This document shows, in pieces, positions 1 to 5,096 of a DNA stretch of 5,096 nucleotides (positions are counted from its first letter, which is position 1; the number at the start of each line of letters is the position of its first letter). The translations under genes and the position numbers were made by a program. Source of the stretch: Thermoleophilia bacterium (lineage in GTDB: Bacteria > Actinomycetota > Thermoleophilia > Gaiellales > Gaiellaceae); the NCBI GenBank assembly GCA_016844515.1, contig JAERMP010000171.1, positions 1 to 5,096 of the forward strand, written 5' to 3'. The notes beneath the pieces were generated by a model. That model ran no database searches. It was not told the origin of the DNA and saw only the letters and a program-made list of their open reading frames with translations.

Positions 1-2
1 CA

Positions 3-92
3 GCACGTGAGCTCGGCTTCCGCGCAATGGTCGAGCTCGAGGACGGGCTGCAGGCGACGTGGGACTGGGTCCAGGGACAGCAGAAGGACTAG
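3..92 (+). CDS. C-terminal end of a probable NAD-dependent sugar-nucleotide epimerase/dehydratase (partial)
   Basis: An open frame enters from the left edge and encodes 29 residues before a TAG stop at 90-92. The visible peptide reads ARELGFRAMVELEDGLQATW and ends in DWVQGQQKD. A pattern of LGF, a hydrophobic/acidic stretch, E-GL and T-W is typical of the extreme C-terminus of the extended short-chain dehydrogenase family that includes UDP-glucose 4-epimerase and dTDP-glucose 4,6-dehydratase. There the last helix follows the substrate domain. Such enzymes act in the cytoplasm on nucleotide sugars that feed surface polysaccharide synthesis. This fits the polymerase-like gene downstream, but the Rossmann domain and YxxxK motif lie outside the window. 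The exact substrate and even the subfamily cannot be determined. The next gene starts 27 nt after the stop. Confidence 0.6.
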   Translation, partial: ARELGFRAMVELEDGLQATWDWVQGQQKD

Positions 93-119
93 CGCCGCCG
101 TGGGCGAAATCGATCGCCC

Positions 120-635
120 GTGGATCATCCGCTTCCCGTCCCCGACGCGCTCATCCGCCCCTGGCGCACGGCGGCCTACATCGCAGCCGCTGTCGCAGTC
201 GCCGAGCTCCTGCTGCTGGTCGTGATCGGTGGCGGTGCGCTGATGGGAGCGCTCTCCGATCGCCTGCAGCTCGCCGCCCAAGAGCGCGTGCTCTCGCCCA
301 CGCCACAGACGAAGCCCGCGGCTCGTAAGCCCGCTCCCGTCCCGACGGCCAAGGTGCCGCGATCGCGCACGGTCGTCATGGTGCTGAACGGGAACGGCAG
401 AACCGGCGCAGCGGCCGCCGCAGCGTCGCGGGTTCAGTCGCGCGGCTACAAGGTCGGCACCGTCGGGAACGCCGCCCGCCAAGTCTCAGGGAGTCTCGTC
501 ATGTACAAGCCGGGCTTCGCGGGTGAGGGGAAGCGCCTCGGGAAGGATCTCGGCGTGAAGCTCGTCGGCCCCCTCGACGGCATGCGCGCTGGCGAGCTCG
601 GGCGCGCGCACGTGGTCTTCATCCTCGGGTCCTGA
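120..635 (+). CDS. Membrane-anchored solo LytR_C-domain protein
   Basis: This 171-residue protein has a short N-terminal cytoplasmic segment, one hydrophobic helix at about residues 17-42 (AAYIAAAVAVAELLLLVVIG), and a Pro/Lys/Ala-rich linker at about 60-82. A compact C-terminal domain follows at about 84-169. It begins VVMVLNGNGRTGAAAAAA, continues through a GYKVGTVGNA segment and ends in a VVFILG strand. This matches the LytR_C fold (PF13399), normally found after the catalytic domain of LytR-CpsA-Psr cell-wall ligases. No LCP catalytic domain is present, so it is a solo LytR_C protein like mycobacterial VirR and Cei. Those are envelope proteins, and VirR is reported to work with LCP enzymes. 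The role here is inferred to be extracytoplasmic and linked to wall-glycan attachment. The start is GTG at 120. The frame is closed upstream by the epimerase stop at 90-92 and has no other usual start. No clear Shine-Dalgarno sequence is seen. Confidence 0.8.
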   Translation: MDHPLPVPDALIRPWRTAAYIAAAVAVAELLLLVVIGGGALMGALSDRLQLAAQERVLSPTPQTKPAARKPAPVPTAKVPRSRTVVMVLNGNGRTGAAAAAASRVQSRGYKVGTVGNAARQVSGSLVMYKPGFAGEGKRLGKDLGVKLVGPLDGMRAGELGRAHVVFILGS

Positions 636-647
636 CCTCTCGCGATC

Positions 648-1205
648 GTGACCGCCGCGCGCTTCTGCTCCAGCTGCGGCACGAGCCTGCCGTCGTCACC
701 ACCCGTCACGTGCCAGAGCTGTGGCTCAAGCCATTGGCGCAACCCGAAGCCGTGCGCAAACGTCGTCGTCGTCGACCAGGGCAAGGTGCTCCTCGTTCGC
801 CGTGGGTACGCGGGGTCTCCCTGGCACGGTGCGTGGTGCGCGCCCGGTGGGTTCTGCGAGCTCGGCGAGCATCCGATCGAAACTGCCGAGCGCGAAGTCC
901 GCGAGGAGACAGGGCTCCGCGTCGTTGTCACGGGCTACATCGGCGTTTGGGTCGACGAGTACACGGACGAGCCAGGGCAAGGGGACGCCGAGGTGATCAA
1001 CGTTGCCTACTACCACGCCGCACCCACCGACGAGCGGGAGGGACCAGTCGACGCAAACGAAGTGAGCGAGATTCGCTGGTTCGACTGGGATCACGTGCCG
1101 AACGACCTCGCTCCCCCCGGAACACTCACGGTCGTCCTGACCGCAGCGCGCCTCGCTCTGGACCGCGGAATCGCGGGCTCTCCCGTGCCCGACCGCCCGC
1201 TTTGA
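648..1205 (+). CDS. Nudix hydrolase with N-terminal zinc ribbon
   Basis: This 185-residue cytoplasmic protein has an N-terminal zinc ribbon formed by C7-x2-C10 and C22-x2-C25. It is followed by an RNPKP segment (31-35) and a Nudix fold. The Nudix box is complete: G68-x5-E74-x7-R82-E-V-x-E86-E87-x-G89-L90, matching GX5EX7REUXEEXGU. E83, E86 and E87 are the expected metal-binding glutamates. APGGF at 65-69 is the usual lead into the box. Family members cleave a diphosphate linked to another moiety, for example in ADP-ribose, NADH or nucleotide sugars. The ribbon resembles the Nudix_N_2 type. The substrate cannot be read from sequence, and I see no NudC-type specificity motif. The start is GTG at 648. 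It must lie after the upstream gene's TGA at 633-635, because both genes share one reading frame, and it is the first usual start codon there. Its stop lies 6 bp from the end of the convergent gene. Confidence 0.9.
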   Translation: MTAARFCSSCGTSLPSSPPVTCQSCGSSHWRNPKPCANVVVVDQGKVLLVRRGYAGSPWHGAWCAPGGFCELGEHPIETAEREVREETGLRVVVTGYIGVWVDEYTDEPGQGDAEVINVAYYHAAPTDEREGPVDANEVSEIRWFDWDHVPNDLAPPGTLTVVLTAARLALDRGIAGSPVPDRPL

Positions 1206-1211
1206 CCTGAC

Positions 1212-3176
1212 CTACGACCCGGGAGCGCAGCCGCCCTTGTTGACGGCGTCCCGCCCGATGTCGAGCGGCCCGCCTTTCACCCACTGGTTCCCGGACGGAT
1301 CAAGGGTGTAAGCGTTATTGAGGAACCGATACGTGGCGCAGAGGTTTTCGAGCGCCTCGAACTCGAAGAGCCCTAGCGCGTACCAGGTCTCCGGGTTGTC
1401 CGGCTGCAGCTCGACGGCTCGGATGTAGCGTCGCTCGGCGTGCCCGAGCCGTCCGCGTTCCTCTTCGACGCGAGCAAGGGCGAACAGCGGATCCGCCGAG
1501 AGCGGATTGAAGAACCGCGCCCAGCGCGCTCGATCGTCCGCGAGCTCGAGATCGCCCGACGCGAGAGCCCGCGTCGAGCTGCGCTCCATGCGGTCCGCGA
1601 GCCGCGGGAAGGAGAAGGAGCCGAGAACGACCGCTGCCACAAGCACGACTGCAACGGCGAGGAGCGGACGCTTTCGGCACTCACTTGGCGCGCGGCCTGC
1701 CGCCGCGAGAACGCCGAGCGCCACCATCGTCGGCCCCGTCACGGCGAGGAAGTTCCAGTTGAAGTCGACGAGCGCATGCCCGAGGTACGCGGCTGGCGCG
1801 GCGACGAGCGCGACGCCCGCCGCCCGCTCGGGCCCGTCGAGTCGGCGCAGAGCACACACGCACGCAGCTCCTACAGCGCCGATCAGCCCGAGAAAGAGCA
1901 CGAGCGCGGCGACTCCGCCGTCGGCGAGATGCTGCAGCGGGACACTGTGCGGCTCGAGCACCGTGCGCGCGTCCGGCCGGTAGCGCTTGCGGGCGATCTC
2001 GAACGTGCCCGCCCCCGCGCCCTGCGGCGAGTGCCCGGCGAAGACGTCCCACGCCTCGCTCCACCAGCAGAGCCTGTTGTTCGGGTCGAGCGACTCGAAC
2101 CGACTCGGATCGTTCACGACCTCTGAGCAGGATCTGCCGGACGAGACCGCGTTGGCTGTCGCGATGCCGAGACCCGCGAGCGCGCCAACCGCGCATACCG
2201 CGGCCACCACGACGAGCACGCGGCCGACCCGCCGGCGGGATTCCTCCGAGAGCGCTCGTCGTGTCCCGAGTGCCACGAGGACGATGACGACCGCAGCGCC
2301 CGCCAGCGCGAGCACCCCGAACACGGCTCCGTCTGCGACACGGTCGGAGCGAGTCGCGACGTCCTCGGTGAGCGCAGGTCTCGTGAAGGCCCAGGTGCCG
2401 ACGAGCACAGCCGGCCCCCCGGAAGCGAGCAGCAGCAGTCCACTCTGTACGCGCTCACTCGAAAGCGCGAGCCAGAGTACGAGCACGCCGACCCCGACGA
2501 GGACGCCCGCTCGGGAGAGCGTGAGGAGAAGAGAGAGCGTGGCGACGTATACGAGCAGTGCGCCGACGACCCGCACGCTCCGACGATGCCCTCGCGACGT
2601 CCCGAGCCAGAGCCCGAGCGCGAGCGCCATATCCGCGAGGAGGGCAAGCGCGTTCCAGTAGCCCACGGGCTCGCGGAGTCGCGCGACCCGGTCGCCATCG
2701 GGATCGAGTGCCGGAACCGCCTTGCCGACCAGAGCCCATGTGAGAGTGATCGCGATGACAAGCGAAAGCATCGATGCCGCGAGACGCGTCGAGAACCGGC
2801 CGCCGGCCGCAGTGAGGACGATCCCGAGTCCGAGGAACGCCGCATAGGCGACGGTCTTGTCGAACGAGTCCCAACTTCGATCCGGGACGATCGACCACGC
2901 AATCGTCGCGCCGGTCCACACCGCGAGCGCAACCATCGCCGCGACCAGCATCGCGCCCGAGCGTCCGAGTCGGGGAGCCGGAAGACGTCCGAGCGCCATG
3001 ACGACGAGCGCGGTAGCGAGCAGGCCGACTGCGGCGCCGCCAACCGGAAGGATCCCGCCGACATCCGACCCGTCCCCGGCGAACATGGCGGCAGCGAGCG
3101 CCGCTCCGACGAGGCCGGTAAGCACGAGAGCGCCGGCACCGGGCGCCCGAGTGGACGGTTCCGACGCCTGATCCAT
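1212..3176 (-). CDS. O-antigen ligase/polymerase-like polytopic membrane protein with C-terminal TPR-like region
   Basis: The 654-residue protein has roughly a dozen hydrophobic segments between residues 15 and 520, with a large extracytoplasmic loop at about 343-410. Family signals include an REPVGYWNALALL stretch (168-180), TLSRAG (219-224), WW at 371-372, GAGAGTFE (387-394), an EPHSVPLQHLADGG segment (408-421) and HALVDFNW (467-474). This set is typical of the Wzy/WaaL/PglL superfamily (PF04932), which joins or transfers lipid-linked glycans on the outer face of the membrane. In Gram-positive bacteria such proteins are generally assigned to capsule, wall polysaccharide or glycoprotein synthesis. 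After the last helix (505-523), residues 530-625 form TPR-like helices, including FALARVEEERGRLGHAERRY and an AVELQPDNPETWYALG repeat. The ATG at 3176 is preferred over an upstream one at 3278, because the extra 34 residues are polar and lack family character. No strong ribosome binding site is seen for either. The glycan substrate is unknown. Confidence 0.8.
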   Translation of the reverse strand: MDQASEPSTRAPGAGALVLTGLVGAALAAAMFAGDGSDVGGILPVGGAAVGLLATALVVMALGRLPAPRLGRSGAMLVAAMVALAVWTGATIAWSIVPDRSWDSFDKTVAYAAFLGLGIVLTAAGGRFSTRLAASMLSLVIAITLTWALVGKAVPALDPDGDRVARLREPVGYWNALALLADMALALGLWLGTSRGHRRSVRVVGALLVYVATLSLLLTLSRAGVLVGVGVLVLWLALSSERVQSGLLLLASGGPAVLVGTWAFTRPALTEDVATRSDRVADGAVFGVLALAGAAVVIVLVALGTRRALSEESRRRVGRVLVVVAAVCAVGALAGLGIATANAVSSGRSCSEVVNDPSRFESLDPNNRLCWWSEAWDVFAGHSPQGAGAGTFEIARKRYRPDARTVLEPHSVPLQHLADGGVAALVLFLGLIGAVGAACVCALRRLDGPERAAGVALVAAPAAYLGHALVDFNWNFLAVTGPTMVALGVLAAAGRAPSECRKRPLLAVAVVLVAAVVLGSFSFPRLADRMERSSTRALASGDLELADDRARWARFFNPLSADPLFALARVEEERGRLGHAERRYIRAVELQPDNPETWYALGLFEFEALENLCATYRFLNNAYTLDPSGNQWVKGGPLDIGRDAVNKGGCAPGS

Positions 3177-3324
3177 GGCCGGCCACGCTACCAGCGAGCT
3201 CGAAGATCCGGTCGATACGGAGGGGAACCGCCCGGAGTGTCTAACAAATCGTTTACTCTCCCCACACCACCGGATCACCCCATGCCGGGAGACTCCGTCA
3301 ACCCTGCGCTTCCGGCCGCGCCCC
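3177..3324. other. Divergent intergenic region, expected to hold two promoters
   Basis: This 148-bp gap separates the divergent starts of the polymerase-like gene and the exported-protein gene. Its centre (3241-3260) is clearly more A/T-rich than its surroundings and is the most likely site for promoter elements. I could not find a convincing -35/-10 pair with correct spacing on either strand, nor an inverted repeat that would mark an operator. No Shine-Dalgarno sequence precedes the GTG at 3325. Confidence 0.4.
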
Positions 3325-3915
3325 GTGAACCCTCAGTCATTGAATAGAGACCGCACCCTCCGCGCGCTTCTTGCGCTCATCGCGGTGCTCGCGAGCGCCT
3401 TTGTCGCACTGTCCCTTAGCGGCACGGCTGCCGCAGCGACGCCCTGTGGCAAGAAGGTCCTCGCGGACTGGTTCGACAACGGCCGCATCGACCGCCTGTA
3501 TCCGCCGCACTGCTACGAGGAGGCGATCGACGCCATCCCCGACGATCTCCGCGACTACGCGGACGCCGAGGAGGTCATCACGCGGGCGCTCCAGAGCTCG
3601 CTCCGCGGTGAGCTCGCGCCGGGTGGTCGCGACCCAACCCCTGGCAACGACCCTGATAAGGACGGGACTCCCGGACCTGGGAACAATGGGAACCCGCGCG
3701 GCGGCTCGAACGGAGACGGCGATTCGGGCACGGGAGGCAACCCGCAAGCAGCGCCCGATGTCGATACGTCCGGCCCTTCGTCCGTGCCGATTCCGCTGCT
3801 CGTGCTCGGCGGAATGTCGCTCGCGCTCCTTGCTGCCGGCAGTCTCGGATACCTCTCGCGGCGCCGTCAGGCCGCGCACGCCGACGACCTCGGCGACGAC
3901 GACACGGTTATCTAG
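3325..3915 (+). CDS. Unrecognised exported protein with signal peptide, acidic Gly/Asn/Asp-rich linker and C-terminal membrane anchor
   Basis: I do not recognise a named family. With GTG at 3325 as start the protein has 196 residues. Residues 1-38 form a signal peptide: a polar N-region with two arginines, a hydrophobic core (TLRALLALIAVLASAFVALS) and an AAA-type cleavage site near residue 38. The mature part starts TPCGKK. It has a short conserved-looking domain (41-95) with C41 and C63 that could form a disulfide, around ADWFDNGRID and LYPPHCYEEAI. A linker (98-150) rich in G, N, D and P contains DPDKDG at 109-114 and NGDGDSG at 129-135. A hydrophobic helix (155-176) is followed by SRRRQ and an acidic tail, so the predicted topology is N-out, C-in. 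An upstream in-frame ATG at 3175 would bury the signal peptide behind 50 polar residues, so it was not used. TTG at 3340 is another possible start. A surface role is inferred from topology only. Confidence 0.75.
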   Translation: MNPQSLNRDRTLRALLALIAVLASAFVALSLSGTAAAATPCGKKVLADWFDNGRIDRLYPPHCYEEAIDAIPDDLRDYADAEEVITRALQSSLRGELAPGGRDPTPGNDPDKDGTPGPGNNGNPRGGSNGDGDSGTGGNPQAAPDVDTSGPSSVPIPLLVLGGMSLALLAAGSLGYLSRRRQAAHADDLGDDDTVI

Positions 3916-3950
3916 GGTCTCGCCGTCAGCGGCTGGCCACGCCGCCGCGG

Positions 3951-3956
3951 TAGAAT
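3951..3956 (+). promoter_or_regulatory. Candidate -10 element (TAGAAT) for nrdJ
   Basis: TAGAAT matches the sigma-70/SigA -10 consensus TATAAT at five of six positions and stands out in a very G/C-rich stretch. It lies 36 nt after the previous stop codon and about 150 nt before the nrdJ start. No recognisable -35 hexamer is found at 16-19 nt upstream, which lowers certainty. If used, transcription would start near 3963 and give a leader of roughly 145 nt. Confidence 0.45.
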
Positions 3957-3984
3957 GTGCCCTCTCATGCGTTTTAGCCTTTTT

Positions 3985-4006
3985 GCAGGGATTTTCACCT
4001 CCCTGC
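3985..4006 (+). promoter_or_regulatory. Leader hairpin with an anti-Shine-Dalgarno-like sequence upstream of nrdJ
   Basis: GCAGGGA (3985-3991) and TCCCTGC (4000-4006) form a perfect 7-bp stem around an 8-nt loop. The loop and 3' arm contain TCACCTCC (3995-4002), identical to the anti-Shine-Dalgarno end of bacterial 16S rRNA. The CCTCCC part (3998-4003) can pair either within this hairpin or with GGGAGG (4099-4104), the nrdJ ribosome binding site. A T-run precedes the stem and none follows it, so it is not an intrinsic terminator for rightward transcription. A role in translational control of nrdJ is inference. The structure may be fortuitous. Confidence 0.4.
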
Positions 4007-4098
4007 GTACCGTCCGGCGCTCGTCCTACCATCCCGAGTCCGTTCGTATGACGCTCGTCGCTCACCCGGGCGGGAAGACGTAATGTCGAACTCAGCTC

Positions 4099-4104
4099 GG
4101 GAGG
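4099..4104 (+). promoter_or_regulatory. Strong Shine-Dalgarno sequence deciding the nrdJ start
   Basis: GGGAGG sits five bases before the ATG at 4110, an ideal spacing, and is the only strong ribosome binding site in the window. It favours ATG 4110 over the in-frame ATG at 4083, which has no such site. Confidence 0.85.
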
Positions 4105-4109
4105 AAACG

Positions 4110-5096
4110 ATGGCAACCGCGGAGCAGGCGCAGGTCACGGAGAAGGCGGCAGAGAGCGAGGTCGTGAACACGATCGTCGATGCGGAGGCGAGCGTCGCCC
4201 CGCGCCGCTTCTTCACGATCCCTGGCCGCGACCCGTTCGACGAGATCGAGTGGGAGCTCCGCCACGCGCACATCCCGGGCAAGGACGGCCCCGCCTTCGA
4301 GCAGAAGGACGTCGAGTTCCCGAAGTTCTGGTCGCAGACCGCGACGAACATCGTCTCCCAGAAGTACTTCCGCGGCCGCATGGCCTCCCCCGAGCGCGAG
4401 CGCTCCGTGAAGCAGATGATCGGCCGCGTCGTCGACACGATCGGCGGCTGGGGCCGCGAGGGCGGCTACTTCGCGACCGACGAGGAGGCCGAGACCTTCG
4501 AGGCCGAGCTCAAGGCGATCCTCGTCAAGCAGTACGCGTCGTTCAACTCCCCGGTCTGGTTCAACGTCGGCTTCGAGGCGAAGCCTCAGTGCTCGGCTTG
4601 CTTCATCCTCTCGATCGAGGACTCGATGGAGTCGATCCTCGACTGGATCCGCCGCGAGGGAGTCATCTTCCGCGGCGGCTCGGGCTCCGGGGTCAACCTC
4701 TCGCGCCTGCGCTCCTCGAAGGAGCAGCTCTCGAAGGGCGGATATGCGTCCGGGCCGGTCTCCTTCATGCGCGGCGCCGACGCGTCTGCCGGCACGATCA
4801 AGTCGGGCGGGAAGACGCGGCGCGCGGCCAAGATGGTCGTCCTCGACGTCGAGCACCCGGACATCGAGGAGTTCATCTGGTGCAAGGCGAAGGAGGAGCG
4901 CAAGGCGCGCGTGCTCGAGGCGGCGGGCTACGACATGTCCCTCGACTCGCCCGACTGGTCCTCGATCCAGTACCAGAACGCGAACAACTCGGTCCGCGTC
5001 ACGGACGCCTTCATGGAGGCCGTGATCGAGGACAAGGAGTGGAACCTCACCGCGCGCACCGACGGCTCTGTCGTCGAAACGACCGACGCCCGCGAC
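4110..5096 (+). CDS. nrdJ: Adenosylcobalamin-dependent (class II) ribonucleotide reductase, N-terminal part
   Basis: The frame runs 329 codons to the window edge without a stop. Class II enzymes reduce ribonucleotides to deoxyribonucleotides in the cytoplasm, using a cobalamin-generated thiyl radical, and need neither oxygen nor a separate radical subunit. Visible landmarks are FNSPVWFNVG (145-154), QCSACF (160-165), EDSMESI (170-176), GGSGSGVNLSRLR (189-201) and GGYASGPVSFMR (210-221). A KSGGKTRRAAKMVVLDVEHP segment (231-250) and QNANNSVRVTDAFM (289-302) follow. By alignment to class I NrdA, where a Cys is followed by a DSLDSI motif, C164 should be one of the redox-active cysteine pair. The radical cysteine and catalytic Asn/Glu lie beyond the edge. 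The first 30 residues look like a variable extension. Only about a dozen codons end in A or T, a stronger bias than in the other genes here and consistent with high expression. It likely has its own promoter, with the candidate at 3951. Confidence 0.95.
   Translation, partial: MATAEQAQVTEKAAESEVVNTIVDAEASVAPRRFFTIPGRDPFDEIEWELRHAHIPGKDGPAFEQKDVEFPKFWSQTATNIVSQKYFRGRMASPERERSVKQMIGRVVDTIGGWGREGGYFATDEEAETFEAELKAILVKQYASFNSPVWFNVGFEAKPQCSACFILSIEDSMESILDWIRREGVIFRGGSGSGVNLSRLRSSKEQLSKGGYASGPVSFMRGADASAGTIKSGGKTRRAAKMVVLDVEHPDIEEFIWCKAKEERKARVLEAAGYDMSLDSPDWSSIQYQNANNSVRVTDAFMEAVIEDKEWNLTARTDGSVVETTDARD

Noticed and set aside
1440..2126. 228-codon open frame on the plus strand
   Set aside because: It is antisense to the C-terminal half of the polymerase-like gene, which carries clear family motifs. 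Its composition is that of a shadow frame.
3240..3260. ECF-type promoter (GGAACC at 3224-3229 with GTCTAA or CGTTT)
   Set aside because: The spacing from GGAACC to GTCTAA is about 9 nt and to CGTTT about 20 nt. Neither fits well the usual ECF promoter spacing.
3177..3278. Upstream ATG (3278) as start of the polymerase-like protein
   Set aside because: The added 34 residues are polar and basic, resemble no family N-terminus, and would fill most of the divergent promoter region.
3175..3324. Upstream ATG (3175) as start of the exported protein
   Set aside because: It would put 50 polar residues ahead of the signal peptide and overlap the divergent gene's start codon. Both ATGs there arise from the palindrome CCATGG.
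2586..3347. 253-codon open frame on the plus strand
   Set aside because: It is antisense to the membrane helices of the polymerase-like gene. Its Arg/Glu-rich, low-complexity translation has no family character.
3916..4109. Cobalamin riboswitch before nrdJ
   Set aside because: Only a short GGGAAG-like piece is seen (4070-4077). The long conserved B12 box and the multi-stem core are absent.
3916..4109. NrdR boxes before nrdJ
   Set aside because: No pair of A/T-rich 16-bp palindromes resembling the NrdR consensus is present. A direct repeat of CGCTCGTC (4018-4025 and 4052-4059) is not palindromic and is common in such DNA.
3337..4116. 259-codon open frame on the minus strand covering the exported-protein gene and nrdJ leader
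   Set aside because: It is Arg-rich with no recognisable domain. The opposite strand encodes a textbook signal peptide and membrane anchor.
4092..4856. 254-codon open frame on the minus strand
   Set aside because: It lies antisense to nrdJ, whose protein is unmistakable. The Arg/Leu/Asp-rich translation is the usual shadow of strongly G/C-biased codons.

Overview
The window is high-GC DNA with dense coding on both strands, strong G/C preference at third codon positions and several GTG starts. With a B12-dependent ribonucleotide reductase of the NrdJ type and a solo LytR_C-domain protein, this suggests a high-GC Gram-positive bacterium (Actinobacteria, possibly a deep branch such as Thermoleophilia). 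The taxonomic placement is inference. I see no mobile element, CRISPR array, tRNA or rRNA.

Layout. (1) Positions 3-92 (+) are the last 29 codons of what looks like a sugar-nucleotide epimerase/dehydratase. (2) 120-635 (+) is a membrane-anchored protein with a solo LytR_C domain. (3) 648-1205 (+) is a zinc-ribbon Nudix hydrolase. These three lie head to tail with short gaps and may be one operon. (4) 1212-3176 (-) is a large polytopic O-antigen ligase/polymerase-like protein with a TPR-like tail. It converges on the Nudix gene with only 6 bp between the stop codons. (5) A 148-bp divergent intergenic region is followed by 3325-3915 (+), an unrecognised exported protein with a signal peptide, an acidic Gly/Asn/Asp-rich linker and a C-terminal membrane anchor. 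(6) A 194-bp non-coding stretch carries a candidate promoter, a hairpin leader and a strong ribosome binding site, and leads into (7) nrdJ, 4110 to the window end (+), which is cut at the right edge.

How the genes fit together. The epimerase tail, the LytR_C protein, the polymerase-like protein and the anchored exported protein are all compatible with cell-envelope glycan assembly. The Nudix hydrolase and NrdJ are nucleotide-metabolism genes, and nrdJ appears to be a separate transcription unit. The least explained part is the nrdJ leader. A 7-bp hairpin there encloses an 8-nt copy of the anti-Shine-Dalgarno end of 16S rRNA, which could also pair with nrdJ's own ribosome binding site about 100 nt downstream. 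No clear-cut novel multi-gene system is visible.
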